Position numbers and translations under genes: made by a program. The notes below the pieces were generated by a model that had not been told where the DNA came from, searched no databases, and saw nothing but the letters and a program-made list of their open reading frames with translations. From contig JAQPZY010001501.1 of the NCBI GenBank assembly GCA_029931535.1, positions 1,983,501 to 2,047,500 of the forward strand: 64,000 nucleotides of DNA. Direction: 5' to 3'. Positions 1 to 9,730 of the stretch are shown piece by piece (positions within the stretch are counted from its first letter, which is position 1; each line of letters begins with the position of its first letter). This DNA is from Margaritifera margaritifera (taxonomy: Eukaryota > Mollusca > Bivalvia > Unionida > Margaritiferidae).

Positions 1-54
<54 letters not shown>
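1..54. repeat. (TA)n microsatellite
   Basis: Uninterrupted TA dinucleotides run from the window edge to base 54, so the array may extend further left. The 55-259 stretch after it shows no gene. Confidence 0.97.
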
Positions 55-57
<3 letters not shown>

Positions 58-257
58 TTTCTTGACATATAAGTAGTAAATGTAACAGCCATAATTTCTA
101 CCGAGAGTTCGTCTGTTATCAGATGACTTTCTATAGACCACATCAATATATTGCAACCAATTAAAAGTTAAATTAGATTGCCGAAGTCTTGAAACAGGAA
201 GTAACTTACTAAATGCAAGTGTGCTTGCGCTGGAAATTAAACCCAGGTGACCACGTT

Positions 258-259
<2 letters not shown>

Positions 260-328
<69 letters not shown>
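260..328. repeat. (AT)n microsatellite
   Basis: A pure AT array. The tyrosine-isoleucine reading frames across it are artefacts of the repeat. Confidence 0.97.
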
Positions 329-332
<4 letters not shown>

Positions 333-532
333 TTCTCTAGAGATGCTGTTGAAACCTGTATTGGAAAGTCAGATTACAAAAACTTCTGAATTATTTACAC
401 ATCAATATTTTCCTGTTTCCCATGATGTCTTTCATATTTGGCTCTTGATGCGACACAGTTGGGACCAAATGTGCAGCACGGGGTCAGGCAATTAACAAGG
501 TAAGGAAATTATTTTCCTGCAGCAATCGTTCT

Positions 533-600
533 GGTAAATAAACCCGTTGACGGGGCAAATAAACCCGTCGTCGGGGTAAATAAACCGTCGTCGGGGCAAA
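533..600. repeat. about 23-bp tandem repeat, 3 copies
   Basis: Three imperfect copies of a unit of the form GGTAAATAAACCCGTCGTCG follow one another directly. No coding role is visible. Confidence 0.8.
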
Positions 601-742
601 CATAACCTACAAAGATTCTTTATCCCGATGTCAGATGCAGATTAAATTTGACCAAAAAATCGTGCAGGAAAACAACTAGATGTAACTGGTGACCTTACAT
701 GAATTTCTGCGTATGATGTCAATTTCTCGGATGAAAATATTC

Positions 743-745
<3 letters not shown>

Positions 746-832
<87 letters not shown>
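746..832. repeat. (AT)n microsatellite
   Basis: A pure AT array of about 87 bp. Open frames across it in both directions are repeat artefacts. Confidence 0.97.
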
Positions 833-835
<3 letters not shown>

Positions 836-1889
836 TCGTGCAACGATACTTTATGTCTTCGGGACATATTCAGTAATGACGTCGTAATTATGACGATATA
901 TTTCGACCAAGATTCACGTTGCGTCACAAGTGACTTACCGTTTTTTACTTTTTCCTCCAGAATGTTTGACAAATGTGATACTTAGGACACTAGAATCAAA
1001 ATAAAGCTATTAAGTGTATACTTGTCCTTTTTCTTACTGATATTTATGTGATGTTCATATTTACATTTGTTTAGTACATTCGACAAGAGTCGTACTTACT
1101 TAGTTCAGGATCGATGATTTGTTACATTTCACTTCATTCAACCACCACATTATATCAACAATAAACACGCAATTAAAATATTTTTAAAATTTAGGGAATC
1201 TTCCTTTCATAAGCTTATCTGATAAATACTTATCGAAATATGTTGGTGTCACTTTGACTCGGGATATATCATTTTTTGGATTTAACTCTTTCCAGCAATA
1301 TCTCAGCCAGACGGATCTTGAAGTGTATTTTGGACGCAATATCAATTTTATTTCCCCAGTAGAATTAGTAATTATGTTTATATCTTTTAAAATTTTGTAT
1401 TTGCATGTACAACGTTGGAGTTGATCATCGATTATTTAAAGGACAAACATATAAATATTACATGGTAGTGTTTGCTTATTAAGAGTGCAGAATTAGGGGA
1501 AAAACCAATGTATGTTGGACGAAATTGGTCGATATTTAAAATTCAATAACAATTATATCATCTCAATCATTAGATATATTTTCCTTCAATAAAACCCGTG
1601 CTTTCCTCTCGTTAAGTCCATGTTAATATTTAATGCCATACTTTAGAGTCCAATTACAATGTAAAATTGAATGCAATGCAAAGGTTTATGTCAGATTTAT
1701 CTGATATCAAGAGTTTTAATTACAATTTATTTATTCTGTCATGTTGTAACTTTCATTTTAAATGGCTCCTGTCGTTAGTAAAGAGACAATTAATCCACAA
1801 TACATGATGAACTTGAACGCTCTGAGTTTTTGTTATACTGATCGATCGTGATCGCAGAGATCTAGGTATATGATTTAGATTATTTCATA
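833..1889. other. AT-rich spacer, no gene seen
   Basis: All frames are broken and no conserved protein motif, RNA gene or repeat is recognisable by eye. Confidence 0.6.
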
Positions 1890-2712
1890 TAGTATTTTAT
1901 ATGTGGGTGTATGTTATACTGGGTTTATTTTATATGTGGGTGTATGTTATACTGGGTGTATTTTATATGTGGGTGTATTTTATATGTGGGTATTTTTTAT
2001 ATGTGGGTGTATGTTGTACTGGGTGTATTTTATATGGGGTATATTTTATTTGTGGGTATATTTTAGATGTGGTGCATGTTATATGTGGGTATATTTTATA
2101 TATGGGTGCATGTTATATGTAGGTATATTTTATATATGGGTGCATGTTATGTATATATTTTATACGGAGGTGTATGTTATATGTGGGTGTATTTTATATG
2201 TGGGTGTATGTTATATGTGGTTGTTTTTTATATGGGGGTGTATGTTATATGTGGGTATATTTTATATGGGGGTGTATGTTATATGTGGGTATATTTTATA
2301 TTGGGATAAATGTTATATGTGGTATCTTTTATATGTGGGTGTATGTTATTCCGGGTGTATTTTATATTTGGGTGTATGTGATATGTTGGTGTGTTTTATA
2401 TTTGGGTGTGTGTTATATGTGGAAGTATTTTATATGTGGGGTTATATTATATGTTGTGTATGTTATATGTTGGTGTATTTTACCTGTGGGTGTGTGTTAT
2501 ACGTGGATGTATTTTATATGTGGGGTTATGTTTTATGTTGGTGTATTTTATATGTGGGTGTGTGTTATACGTGGATGTATTGTATATGTGGGGTTATATT
2601 ATATGTTGTGTATGTTATATGTTGGTGTATTTTATATGTGGGTGTGTGTTATAAGTGGATGTATTTTATATGTGGGGTTATGTTATATGTTGTGTATGTT
2701 ATATATGGGTGA
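1890..2712. repeat. TATGTGGGTGTATTT-type minisatellite
   Basis: About 820 bp of degenerate short units alternating between TTTTATATGTGGGTGTA and TGTTATATGTGGGTGTA. The strand bias (G and T on plus, almost no C) keeps several frames open and gives spurious Trp/Cys/Tyr/Val-rich ORFs that are not genes. The array varies gradually along its length, as expected of an old minisatellite that expanded in steps. Confidence 0.9.
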
Positions 2713-3664
2713 CCTTTGCCATATCTTTTCTCATTCTTGTTCCGTTTGCTAAAAATGTACAACTAAGAATGCCTTTATTTACAACCCCTAAAACGTCAAC
2801 TTTGTGAACGTAAATTCGGACACACACGGAATATCATCAACAAATACAATAAATGTTATACTTTACTTTTTATCTTTAAACCTTAAAATGTTGTGATTGC
2901 ATTCAAAAGAATTATTTGTTGGACCTCTTTATAACGTCCTGATCTTTCATAACTGTTCTTAGGAGAGACAATATTCATTTATTCTCAGTAACAAATTACA
3001 TTAGATCAATTGCAAAAGTTGCATTGTAATTTTAAGGGAAAGTCCATGAAATTATATTTATTACTTAAACTTATCCTTTACTTAGTCTATTGAATCGTGA
3101 TGTTTTGGAGGGAGTTAAATATACTCAGATTCGAAGTACGTACTGAAAATTTTACCGATGTCTGTCTATAAAGACAACGGTTTCTAGTATTGTTTTGGGG
3201 ACTGATGGAGGCTCTTGGAATCGAAAAATTGCATATGTGCAATATTGGAACCTTTATGATATGCCGCCACTTTGGTGCCTTCTGGAAATACCATTTAAAG
3301 AAGAAGCTCCCTTCAGTACTTCCTGGGATCTGATGAGAAATTCTTACTTCTTTGAGAGCAGAATAAATACAGATATGTCTCCTCCATGTTTGTATTATCA
3401 CCATATTTTTTCGGATAAAATCTTTGTCACTTATCCACTATTTCAGGTTTGGACAGTTATATGCTGAATATAAAATCCGTGTACCTGGCATTTGAATGGC
3501 TTTGGTATTTGTATGGAAGACCCCGTGTTCTGTGCAAGAATTGTTTGAAAATGAAAGAATGAGTCTTAAAGACTCCACGGACCATGTAGACTTAAAGTTT
3601 TGCTATTGTTATTGGACTTACATTGCTATACAAGAAACAGACTGATGGTACGCAGTGCAAACTA
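2713..3664. other. Spacer, no gene seen
   Basis: Short opposing open frames near 3087-3467 overlap each other and match no family I recognise; there is no promoter or polyadenylation context that favours either. Confidence 0.55.
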
Positions 3665-4342
3665 ATGTAAACTAGCCTTATAGCTTTTTCAGGATTTAGA
3701 GGTCCATATGTCAAAGTTAACTAGCCCGAACACTTTCAGATTTAGGGGTCCCTGAGTCATAGTTTACCAGCCATAGCGCTTTCAGGACCTTCGGGTCCAT
3801 GTGTCTAAGTTAACTAGCCTTAAAAACTATCAGATGTAGCGCTTTCGGGATCTACAAGTCTCTATGCCACAAGTTAACTAGCCTTAGCGCTTTCAGGACT
3901 AACGGGTCCCTGTGTCAAAGTTAACTAATCTAAGTGCTTTCATGACCTACGGGTTCATATATCAAAGTTAAATAGTCTTAGCGCTTTCAGGACTTTCTGG
4001 TCCTTTTTGATAGTTAACTAGCCTTAGCGCTTTCGGGACTTATGGGTCCCTGTGTCAAGTTAACTATCACTGGAGCTTTTCAGGATTTACTAGTCTCTGT
4101 GTCAAAGTTAGCTAGCCTTAGCGCTTTCAGGACCTAGGAGTCCCTGTGTTAAAGTTAACCAGCCTTAGCGCTTTCAGGACCTAGGAGTCCCTGTGTTAAA
4201 GTTAACCAGCCTTAGCGCTTTCAGGAGTTAGGGGTTTCTATTTCAGCGTTAACTAGCATTAGCGTATTCAGCACTTAGTATTCCCTGTGTCAAAGTTAAC
4301 TAGTCTGAGCGCTTTCAGGACTTACGGGTCCCTGTGTCAAGG
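3665..4342. repeat. about 47-bp satellite-like tandem repeat, about 13 copies
   Basis: Degenerate copies built around AAAGTTAACTAGCCTTAGCG and CTTTCAGGACYTACGGGTCC recur with a period close to 47 bp. Two adjacent copies near 4130-4225 are nearly identical, showing recent local duplication within an otherwise diverged array. Confidence 0.88.
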
Positions 4343-6455
4343 GAAAGAATTAAATTATAATATTTATAAGAGAAATAAATCTCTTTCGTGTAACACTCAA
4401 TATATTTGATGGATTTATAGGTACATGTGTCTCTGTATGTGTTTTTTCCTAGGATGTAATGACCTTGTGTTCATGTATTAAGTATGCACAATGTTATACA
4501 CTTTCAGACATATATAAAAGAATTGTCCTTTTGTTTGGGAGTCCAAGCTTGCCTTTCTTTAATGCCTCTTTATTAAAAAAGCCTCGATAATGATGTTGCT
4601 ACTGGATACACGGACCAATCCTTTTGTGTCCCTCACTTAGTATCCACTTTCATATTCTCTGTCTTTACAGTTCCATAACACTCCTCCCAAATGACGATCT
4701 GTGGTAAGTTAAAAAAGTTAACTGCGATTAAATATCACCCTGAATGCTTGAAAATTCAGAAGGATTCATATTTATCTTTTAATTAACAAGGTGTCTGTCC
4801 GAACGTTGTCCGTATTGTCATTTCATGACTTAAATCTACGGGAGACAATTATCTTTACTTTAATTGTTGATAGACACAGAAAGTGGTTTATATTTATGAA
4901 GCGTGTCATAATAGCGATAATAGTCATGACACTTTTATTCGTGGATAATCTGCATGGATTCTCTACCTGATAGTGAACTTAATAAAAACTTTGAAATACT
5001 CTCCTACGAATAAATGTTGATGGGCGTTATGACAGAAACGGAGCGATTGAAAGCAGAATGTATTGAACCTGAACAAGAAAATGCTTGCAATGCTTTTCAG
5101 CACTGTAAAATAATACCTCTAAATAGACAAAGATTTGTTGCCGACAGATTTCGTCTAATAATTAGAGAGAAACTAAAATCCATATTTTAACGATTGCATC
5201 TCGATGTAATTAAGTGCATTTATTGATCCAAATGGCAATGACATTACCCTCTTGACAAAAGTGATATGAAATCTATTTTAAGTAATTTAAACAAAATTTG
5301 TAGCTCGATGAGATAGTAGATGAGCAAGCTGCCCTGGCGATAAACTTCGTTATACTATTAGTAAAGTTATATATTTTACTTGAAAATAAGAAATGAGTAA
5401 CCTTATGTACAATCCAATCAATTGCGTGTAAAAACAAAAACATGTGAAATTGAAGAATACATTTTGTATCATTTATTGGTGTGTCTCAGAGACGTACAAG
5501 AACATTTCTGGCTTGTTTGGTCGAAGCCCGTTTAGAGATATCATATCTTATGGGTTTAGTTAGGTTGTATTGTTCGGCAATGAGGTCATTTGTGTGCATT
5601 TTTTCAGACACACGATGGACACGTGGTTTGATTGGGCAAAGCCCGATTTAAGTTCTGTTTTTTTTTTTTTTGTTTTGTTTTTTTATTTAAACAAAATTCA
5701 GAATCCCCAATGTATGAGTCCACTTTTCTTACCGTGGCGTTCTCAGATATTAAGAAATTTGATTTTGATTCTTAATGAGAGACAAATGGGATTGCTTTGA
5801 TAACAAATGCATGTTATATCACATAATTATGCAGTGATTATCAATTACTAGTAAAAGTATATTATTTTTTTTTTCTACTTTCTTTATACGTTGAAATACC
5901 TCCTTGAAGTACTTATCTGTACAAAAAATATATGAATTTCAAAGTAGGCAATGGATACAACTCCCGCCCAATCCCGTCGAAATTGAAAATATGAGCATTA
6001 TGATACAATACAGACATGTAATAATGATGGGTTACATCACAGTTAAAGCAAATTGTGTCCAAATGCATTCGTAATGCAAATTTAAGTTTAAGGGACGCGC
6101 AAGGCATTCATTATTGCCCCTTCATAAACACAACGCAACGGATTTTCTTTTATTCAATTGCAGGGAACAACAGTTCCCTAGAAGAACGACCATGACCAAA
6201 ATCATTGTATGGCAAGTAAAATTTCATGCAAGTAGCCCAATTATAAGCACAGAAAAAGGAACTAAATTTCGAATTTCCAGAGCATTTTCCCGCAACATCC
6301 TTGTCCAGCTAGAATGTCAAAATTTGAATTATCGCCCCCTGAATCGGCACATGCATACTCCGATGCATATTAAAATACATAAAAATTCAATTTCTTAAGC
6401 TCCATCAATGAAAATTACATTGTTAAAACCCTTATCCTAATAAAATAAGAACATT
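4343..6455. other. AT-rich spacer to the left edge of the Polinton, no gene seen
   Basis: Open frames here are short and overlap on both strands (for example 5570-5800 across a T-run). No recognisable domain, RNA gene or repeat family was found. Confidence 0.55.
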
Positions 6456-6489
6456 AGTAGTTGAGGGGGGGTATATATGCCAAAAGGGG

Positions 6490-6637
6490 GCACTATATGC
6501 CTTTACGGGAGTTTAACATGGCGGGGGCACTATATGCCTTTACGGGAGTTTAACATGGCGGGGGCACTATATGCCTTTACGGGAGTTTAACATGGCGGGG
6601 GCACTATATGCCTTTACGGGAGTTTAACATGGCGGGG
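6490..6637. repeat. 37-bp tandem repeat x4 in the left TIR
   Basis: Four essentially identical copies begin GCACTATATGCCTTTACGGG and end AACATGGCGGGG. The right arm carries a different short repeat but with the same ATGGCGGG/ATGGTGGG core, which resembles the YY1 recognition core AANATGGCG. Confidence 0.95.
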
Positions 6638-6677
6638 GTCTCTATAGGGACAACGGGAGGGAGGGAAATAGAATTAA

Positions 6678-6716
6678 TCTTTCTTGAAAAAGGGTGGTCC
6701 TGAGAAGGACCGTTGG
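6678..6716 (-). terminator. Histone-type 3' stem-loop plus downstream purine element
   Basis: On the minus strand the order is CCAAC, stem arm GGTCCT, loop TCTC, stem arm AGGACC, then ACCC. The six-base stem pairs perfectly. Eight bases further is CAAGAAAGA (6678-6686), identical to the sea-urchin histone downstream element that pairs with U7 snRNA. It lies 26 bp past the stop of the outward gene ending at 6742, exactly where a histone-type cleavage signal would sit. Confidence 0.85.
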
Positions 6717-6741
6717 TTTTTTGTTTTGGTAGGAAGAGCTT

Positions 6742-7287
6742 TTATTTATTTCCTCTCCAACATTGAGTGAGAAAGCCTGGGAGGTGGAACTTCTTCTTCT
6801 CCTCCTTCTTCTTTTCAGGTATCCAGTCGGGATGATTCAATTGTCTGAACTTGTCCTGAATTTTCATCCAGTTCAAGTTCAGACGATTGAATTGTTTTTC
6901 TCTTTTCTCCTTTACCCACATTAATTTGATTTTAGCGACCTCCTGTTCCAAAATTTTTTTAATAATAGTTTCTACTCTGAGCAGGGCCGCTTCTTGTCGA
7001 GTAAGGATGATACATTTTAAATGATCATCCAATTTTTGGATGTAATCCAAGACTTCTTTAAGAAGTCCTACTCGACAAGGTGAAGAAGAGGAGGAGTTGT
7101 TACTCTTCTTAACTTCCTCCTCCTTCTTCACTTCTTGAATTAAATTTAAAATCAAATTAATGTAGGTAAAGTGATGGATTACCCACTTCCAACTGACTGG
7201 ATACCACCACATCCTTTTCTCCATATAATATTTCACTTCCACCATCCAGTCCCAGGCTTCCTGTAGATTGTCAATAATGTCAAGCAT
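6742..7287 (-). CDS. Left-terminal outward-facing protein, function unknown
   Basis: The 181-residue product is rich in Trp, Lys and Glu and looks mainly helical, with no signal peptide or membrane segment. I recognise no family. It starts at ATG 7287, about 50 bp below a minus-strand TATA (CATATAAACC, 7335-7344) and the shared ATGTTTTCC motif at 7351-7374. Its 3' end carries a histone-type stem-loop. It occupies the same position in the left TIR as the 26831-27094 gene in the right TIR; the N-termini share only a loose pattern (AW, then L..VE and acidic/basic residues), so common descent is plausible but unproven. Low-complexity Lys/Glu and Ser tracts occur around residues 54-70 and 158-168. 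Confidence 0.7.
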   Translation of the reverse strand: MLDIIDNLQEAWDWMVEVKYYMEKRMWWYPVSWKWVIHHFTYINLILNLIQEVKKEEEVKKSNNSSSSSPCRVGLLKEVLDYIQKLDDHLKCIILTRQEAALLRVETIIKKILEQEVAKIKLMWVKEKREKQFNRLNLNWMKIQDKFRQLNHPDWIPEKKKEEKKKFHLPGFLTQCWRGNK

Positions 7288-7334
7288 TCTTGAAGAGTGA
7301 AAAAAAGTGTGAATGGCGCTACTGTGGAAGGCAC

Positions 7335-7374
7335 CGGTTTATATGCAAGAAGCGCGGACGTGATGGAAAACATC
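7335..7374 (-). promoter_or_regulatory. TATA box with shared upstream motif (left outward gene)
   Basis: Minus-strand ATGTTTTCCATCACGTCC at 7351-7374 sits about 6 bp upstream of CATATAAACC (7335-7344). The same pair occurs upstream of the genes at 25842 and 26831. Confidence 0.75.
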
Positions 7375-7549
7375 CCCCTTTTTTTCCAAAAAAACCACAC
7401 CACACTATCCTTTTTTCTATATCAAACTCACACCACACAAAACATATAAGGAGAAGGTTTTTTTGTTTGAGGGGTAGACTATCACAAAAAAATATATACA
7501 CACAACATATAAAAAAACACACACTTATATAGGCAATATTGATAAATAA

Positions 7550-7594
7550 TTAATCTTTTCTTGAAAAATGGGTGGCCCTAAAAAGGACCTTTTT
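7550..7594 (-). terminator. Histone-type 3' stem-loop, second copy
   Basis: On the minus strand: GGTCCT, loop TTTT, AGGGCC (one U-G wobble pair), ACCCA, then CAAGAAAAGATT. It begins about 25 bp past the stop of the minus-strand ORF ending at 7618. Its inverted counterpart lies at 26297-26317. Confidence 0.83.
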
Positions 7595-7617
7595 TTTGTT
7601 ATTGTTGTTGTTTTTTT

Positions 7618-7854
7618 TTAACAACAGGAGCATCTCCTAGAGGGTTTTCTTTCTCTTCTTAAACTTCTTCTAACTTCGGGTCCATACAGTAAAACCCTCT
7701 TTAGACAACCTTGTCTCTCCACATAAGTTTGTCGATACCATGTAGCTGTATCCGTAATTTTGGTTTTAGTCCATGATACTTTTACATACATCAGGAATGC
7801 TGGATTAAACAGCATTCCTGAAACAATGTTGGAGGATTCTACACTAACCCACAT
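7618..7854 (-). CDS. Small basic protein, function unknown
   Basis: The 78-residue ORF has an Arg-rich C-terminus ending in Cys residues and matches no family I know. I favour it over the overlapping plus-strand frame (7760-7960, which has only a TTG start at its head) because the minus strand has a promoter (TATATATACC-type box near 7919-7929, ATTGG and CACGTG above it) and a histone-type stem-loop just past the stop codon. The ATG at 7854 is the first in frame. It is divergent from the 8097 gene and shares a roughly 240-bp intergenic region with it. Confidence 0.5.
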   Translation of the reverse strand: MWVSVESSNIVSGMLFNPAFLMYVKVSWTKTKITDTATWYRQTYVERQGCLKRVLLYGPEVRRSLRRERKPSRRCSCC

Positions 7855-7918
7855 GATTTTGTTTTTAGGATTGGTCGTCTTGGAGAAAACCGGTGAAGCA
7901 TTTATGAAACGAGCGGTT

Positions 7919-8048
7919 GTATATATACCTTACGATCGGATTGAAATGGATCCAAATTAACTACCAATCCAAACACGTGTTACAAGTCGGTTCGGTTTTT
8001 CTTCCAATGGGAAGAAAGCGGAGGTGTGACGTCATCTCGGGTATAAAG
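7919..8048. promoter_or_regulatory. Bidirectional promoter region with CCAAT, CRE, E-box and TATA boxes
   Basis: For the plus-strand gene: CCAAT at 8004-8008, a perfect TGACGTCA CRE/ATF site at 8027-8034 and TATAAAG at 8042-8048, 49 bp before its ATG. For the minus-strand gene: TATATATAC near 7919-7929, an inverted CCAAT near 7963 and CACGTG at 7974-7979. Confidence 0.7.
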
Positions 8049-8096
8049 GTATCGTAGCGTTCGTAGGGGGGTTTATTACTTTTTTCGACAGCCTTC

Positions 8097-8771
8097 ATGG
8101 AGACTGGAAAGACAAGTACTACATCAATGTATTGGAGTGATCCTGCAACGATAATGAATGCTGCGGCAATATTGAACTTTCGGCCGGAAGACTTTGAGTT
8201 AGATTTACTAAATCAAGAGTTTGACAATACTACTACTACTATTACTACTACTGCTACTACTGTTCCAATAGTGAATGATTTTAAAAGAAGACAAATGGAA
8301 GAGATGGAAAATTTTGTCAAAAAGCAACGGGAAGAGGAAGAAATGTTTCTTCTTCTTCAACAACAACAGAAAGAAGAAGAAGAAATCAGACAGCAGCAGC
8401 AGCAGCAGTTACAAGAGGAGGAGAAGAAGAAGGAAACAGGAAAGGAAAGCATCAGTCTTCAAGAAAGAACTGTAAGTCTGTTAGAAGAGGTATTATATGA
8501 GTTGAAATGGATGACTAATTTCTATAAGTATTCTTTAACTCATCAACCACCTAAACGGAAAAGACCATCACGGGCTAAACAACATTCTTCTTCTAAACCT
8601 TCCAGTGCTAGTGAGATGCCACCACCACCACCACCACCACCACCCATGTCACCAATATCACCACCACCACCAGTGACTACCACCATAATGAAAACACCAT
8701 CAGTAGCAGCAGCATTAACAGGATATGGATTGGGCCGTGGTAAAGGACTACGGCATTTGAAGTTAATTTGA
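8097..8771 (+). CDS. Coiled-coil, poly-Q/poly-P protein with nuclear-type basic patch, function unknown
   Basis: The 224-residue protein starts at ATG 8097 under a strong promoter. Residues about 60-125 are Glu/Gln/Lys-rich and probably coiled coil; a basic KRKRPSR-type patch near residue 155 could be a nuclear signal; a run of nine prolines follows near residue 178; the C-terminus is GYGLGRGKGLRHLK, glycine/basic. No enzyme motif is visible. The low-complexity structure suits a regulatory or scaffold protein, but that is inference. A histone-type stem-loop lies 43 bp after its stop. Confidence 0.75.
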   Translation: METGKTSTTSMYWSDPATIMNAAAILNFRPEDFELDLLNQEFDNTTTTITTTATTVPIVNDFKRRQMEEMENFVKKQREEEEMFLLLQQQQKEEEEIRQQQQQQLQEEEKKKETGKESISLQERTVSLLEEVLYELKWMTNFYKYSLTHQPPKRKRPSRAKQHSSSKPSSASEMPPPPPPPPPMSPISPPPPVTTTIMKTPSVAAALTGYGLGRGKGLRHLKLI

Positions 8772-8809
8772 AAAGTTTTGTTTTTTGAAAACAAAAAAAC
8801 AAAAACAAC

Positions 8810-8856
8810 CCAACGGTCCTTTTAAGGGCCCCCAGATTTCTAGAAAAGAAATCAAA
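8810..8856 (+). terminator. Histone-type 3' stem-loop, third copy
   Basis: CCCAAC, GGTCCT (8815-8820), loop TTTA, AGGGCC (8825-8830), then CCCCA instead of ACCCA, followed by TCTAGAAAAGAAATC, a purine element resembling the histone downstream element. It serves the gene ending at 8771. Confidence 0.82.
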
Positions 8857-9089
8857 TTGCCAAAAAAAAAAAAAAAAAATCAAGTTAAAACTTTAAAAAA
8901 TCCCACCACCATAGTACAAGTGTGAGTGAGTGCGTGCGTGCGTGCGTGCATTTCTACTCTAAAACAAAATAACACAAAACCACTTACTTTTTTTCTCTCC
9001 AGTCTGGTGTATTCATCCAATTTTTTTACAAAATAAATTCAGCAATATAACATATAACACAAAAAAAAAAAAACCACAAGAAACAAAGT
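8857..9089. other. Convergent 3' intergenic region
   Basis: Between the stem-loop of the plus-strand gene and the stop of the minus-strand zinc-knuckle gene are A-runs and a short GTGC/GTGAG repeat (8921-8950). No gene is seen. Confidence 0.7.
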
Positions 9090-9599
9090 TCACTTTCTGT
9101 AATGCTTGTGTGGTTTGAATTGAAACACTGGAATTTCCTTCTCACTGTCTCTCTTGTGTTTCGTCTTCATAGGAATCCTGTTTTCCTTTTCTTCATCTTC
9201 ATTCTCACTTTCGTCTTCCATTCTTCTTACTCTCTTCTTACTTTTCTTGATGATATGTTCTTCTTCTTCTTCTAGGTTTGTTAATTTTGAATCCACTTCC
9301 TCCCTCTCCTCTTCTTCTTCTTCTTGTTCTTTCTGAGGGCATTCCGAAGACCAATGTCCTGGTCCTTTACAATGATAGCAGATATCTTTCCCTTTATCTC
9401 TCTTTTTCTGTTCACGTTTGGGACAATCTGGTGCCCAATGTCCTTTCTCTTGACAGATGTAACAAGTATCGTCACTTTTATCTCTAGTGACAGAGGAGGA
9501 GGAGTAGTCTTTACTCTTACTGTACGTAGTATACTTTCTAATCACTGTTTGTAAATCTCTCACCAAAAAAGCAATCTGTCTTTTTGACTCTTCCATCAT
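9090..9599 (-). CDS. CCHC zinc-knuckle protein
   Basis: The 169-residue protein starts at ATG 9599 (the longer frame upstream has only TTG). It has two perfect retroviral-type zinc knuckles, CX2CX4HX4C, at residues 46-59 and 74-87, with aromatic GHW in both. An acidic stretch (about residues 90-115) and a highly charged C-terminus follow. Such knuckles bind single-stranded nucleic acid, so a role with genome replication, RNA or packaging is likely. It is divergent from the DNA polymerase gene across a 130-bp intergenic region with a TATA box for each strand, suggesting co-regulation. It lacks the histone-type stem-loop. Confidence 0.85.
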   Translation of the reverse strand: MMEESKRQIAFLVRDLQTVIRKYTTYSKSKDYSSSSVTRDKSDDTCYICQEKGHWAPDCPKREQKKRDKGKDICYHCKGPGHWSSECPQKEQEEEEEEREEVDSKLTNLEEEEEHIIKKSKKRVRRMEDESENEDEEKENRIPMKTKHKRDSEKEIPVFQFKPHKHYRK

Positions 9600-9653
9600 G
9601 ACAGTTTGAAAGTTCAATCACCAAAGACTGATTCTGAAGGTAAGAAGCTCTCT

Positions 9654-9684
9654 CTTTATATACTCTTCTGTCTCTATATAAAGG
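9654..9684. promoter_or_regulatory. Back-to-back TATA boxes between zinc-knuckle and polymerase genes
   Basis: Minus-strand GTATATAAAG (about 9654-9663) lies 55-60 bp above ATG 9599; plus-strand TATATAAAGG (9675-9684) lies 47-56 bp above ATG 9731. The two boxes are only about 12 bp apart. Confidence 0.75.
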
Positions 9685-9730
9685 TACCTGGGTGAAAAAA
9701 AACTCAATCAGTTTCAAATCAGAGTTGAAG

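Larger units (their letters stand above)
6456..7600. repeat. Left terminal inverted repeat (diverged)
   Basis: The outer part (6456-6720) matches the reverse complement of 27112-27318, and the inner part (7351-7600) matches the reverse complement of about 26290-26562. Between them lies an outward-facing gene in the same relative position as its right-hand counterpart. The arms have diverged by substitutions and indels, so this is an old or rapidly evolving TIR rather than a perfectly homogenised one. Confidence 0.8.

Noticed and set aside
1890..2752. Overlapping ORFs of up to 269 codons reading Met-Trp-Val-Tyr/Cys-rich sequence
   Set aside because: They follow from a strand-biased minisatellite lacking stop codons; three frames are open at once and the sequence is pure repeat.
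3087..3467. Opposing ORFs of 105 and 90 codons
   Set aside because: They are shadows of each other without domain, promoter or conserved context.
7760..7960. Plus-strand ORF of 66 codons opposite the 7618-7854 gene
   Set aside because: It opens at TTG, lies over the minus-strand promoter, and has no 3' signal of its own, while the minus frame has TATA and stem-loop.
9154..9554. Plus-strand Ser/Phe-rich ORFs over the zinc-knuckle gene
   Set aside because: They are reverse-complement shadows of its Glu/Lys tracts.
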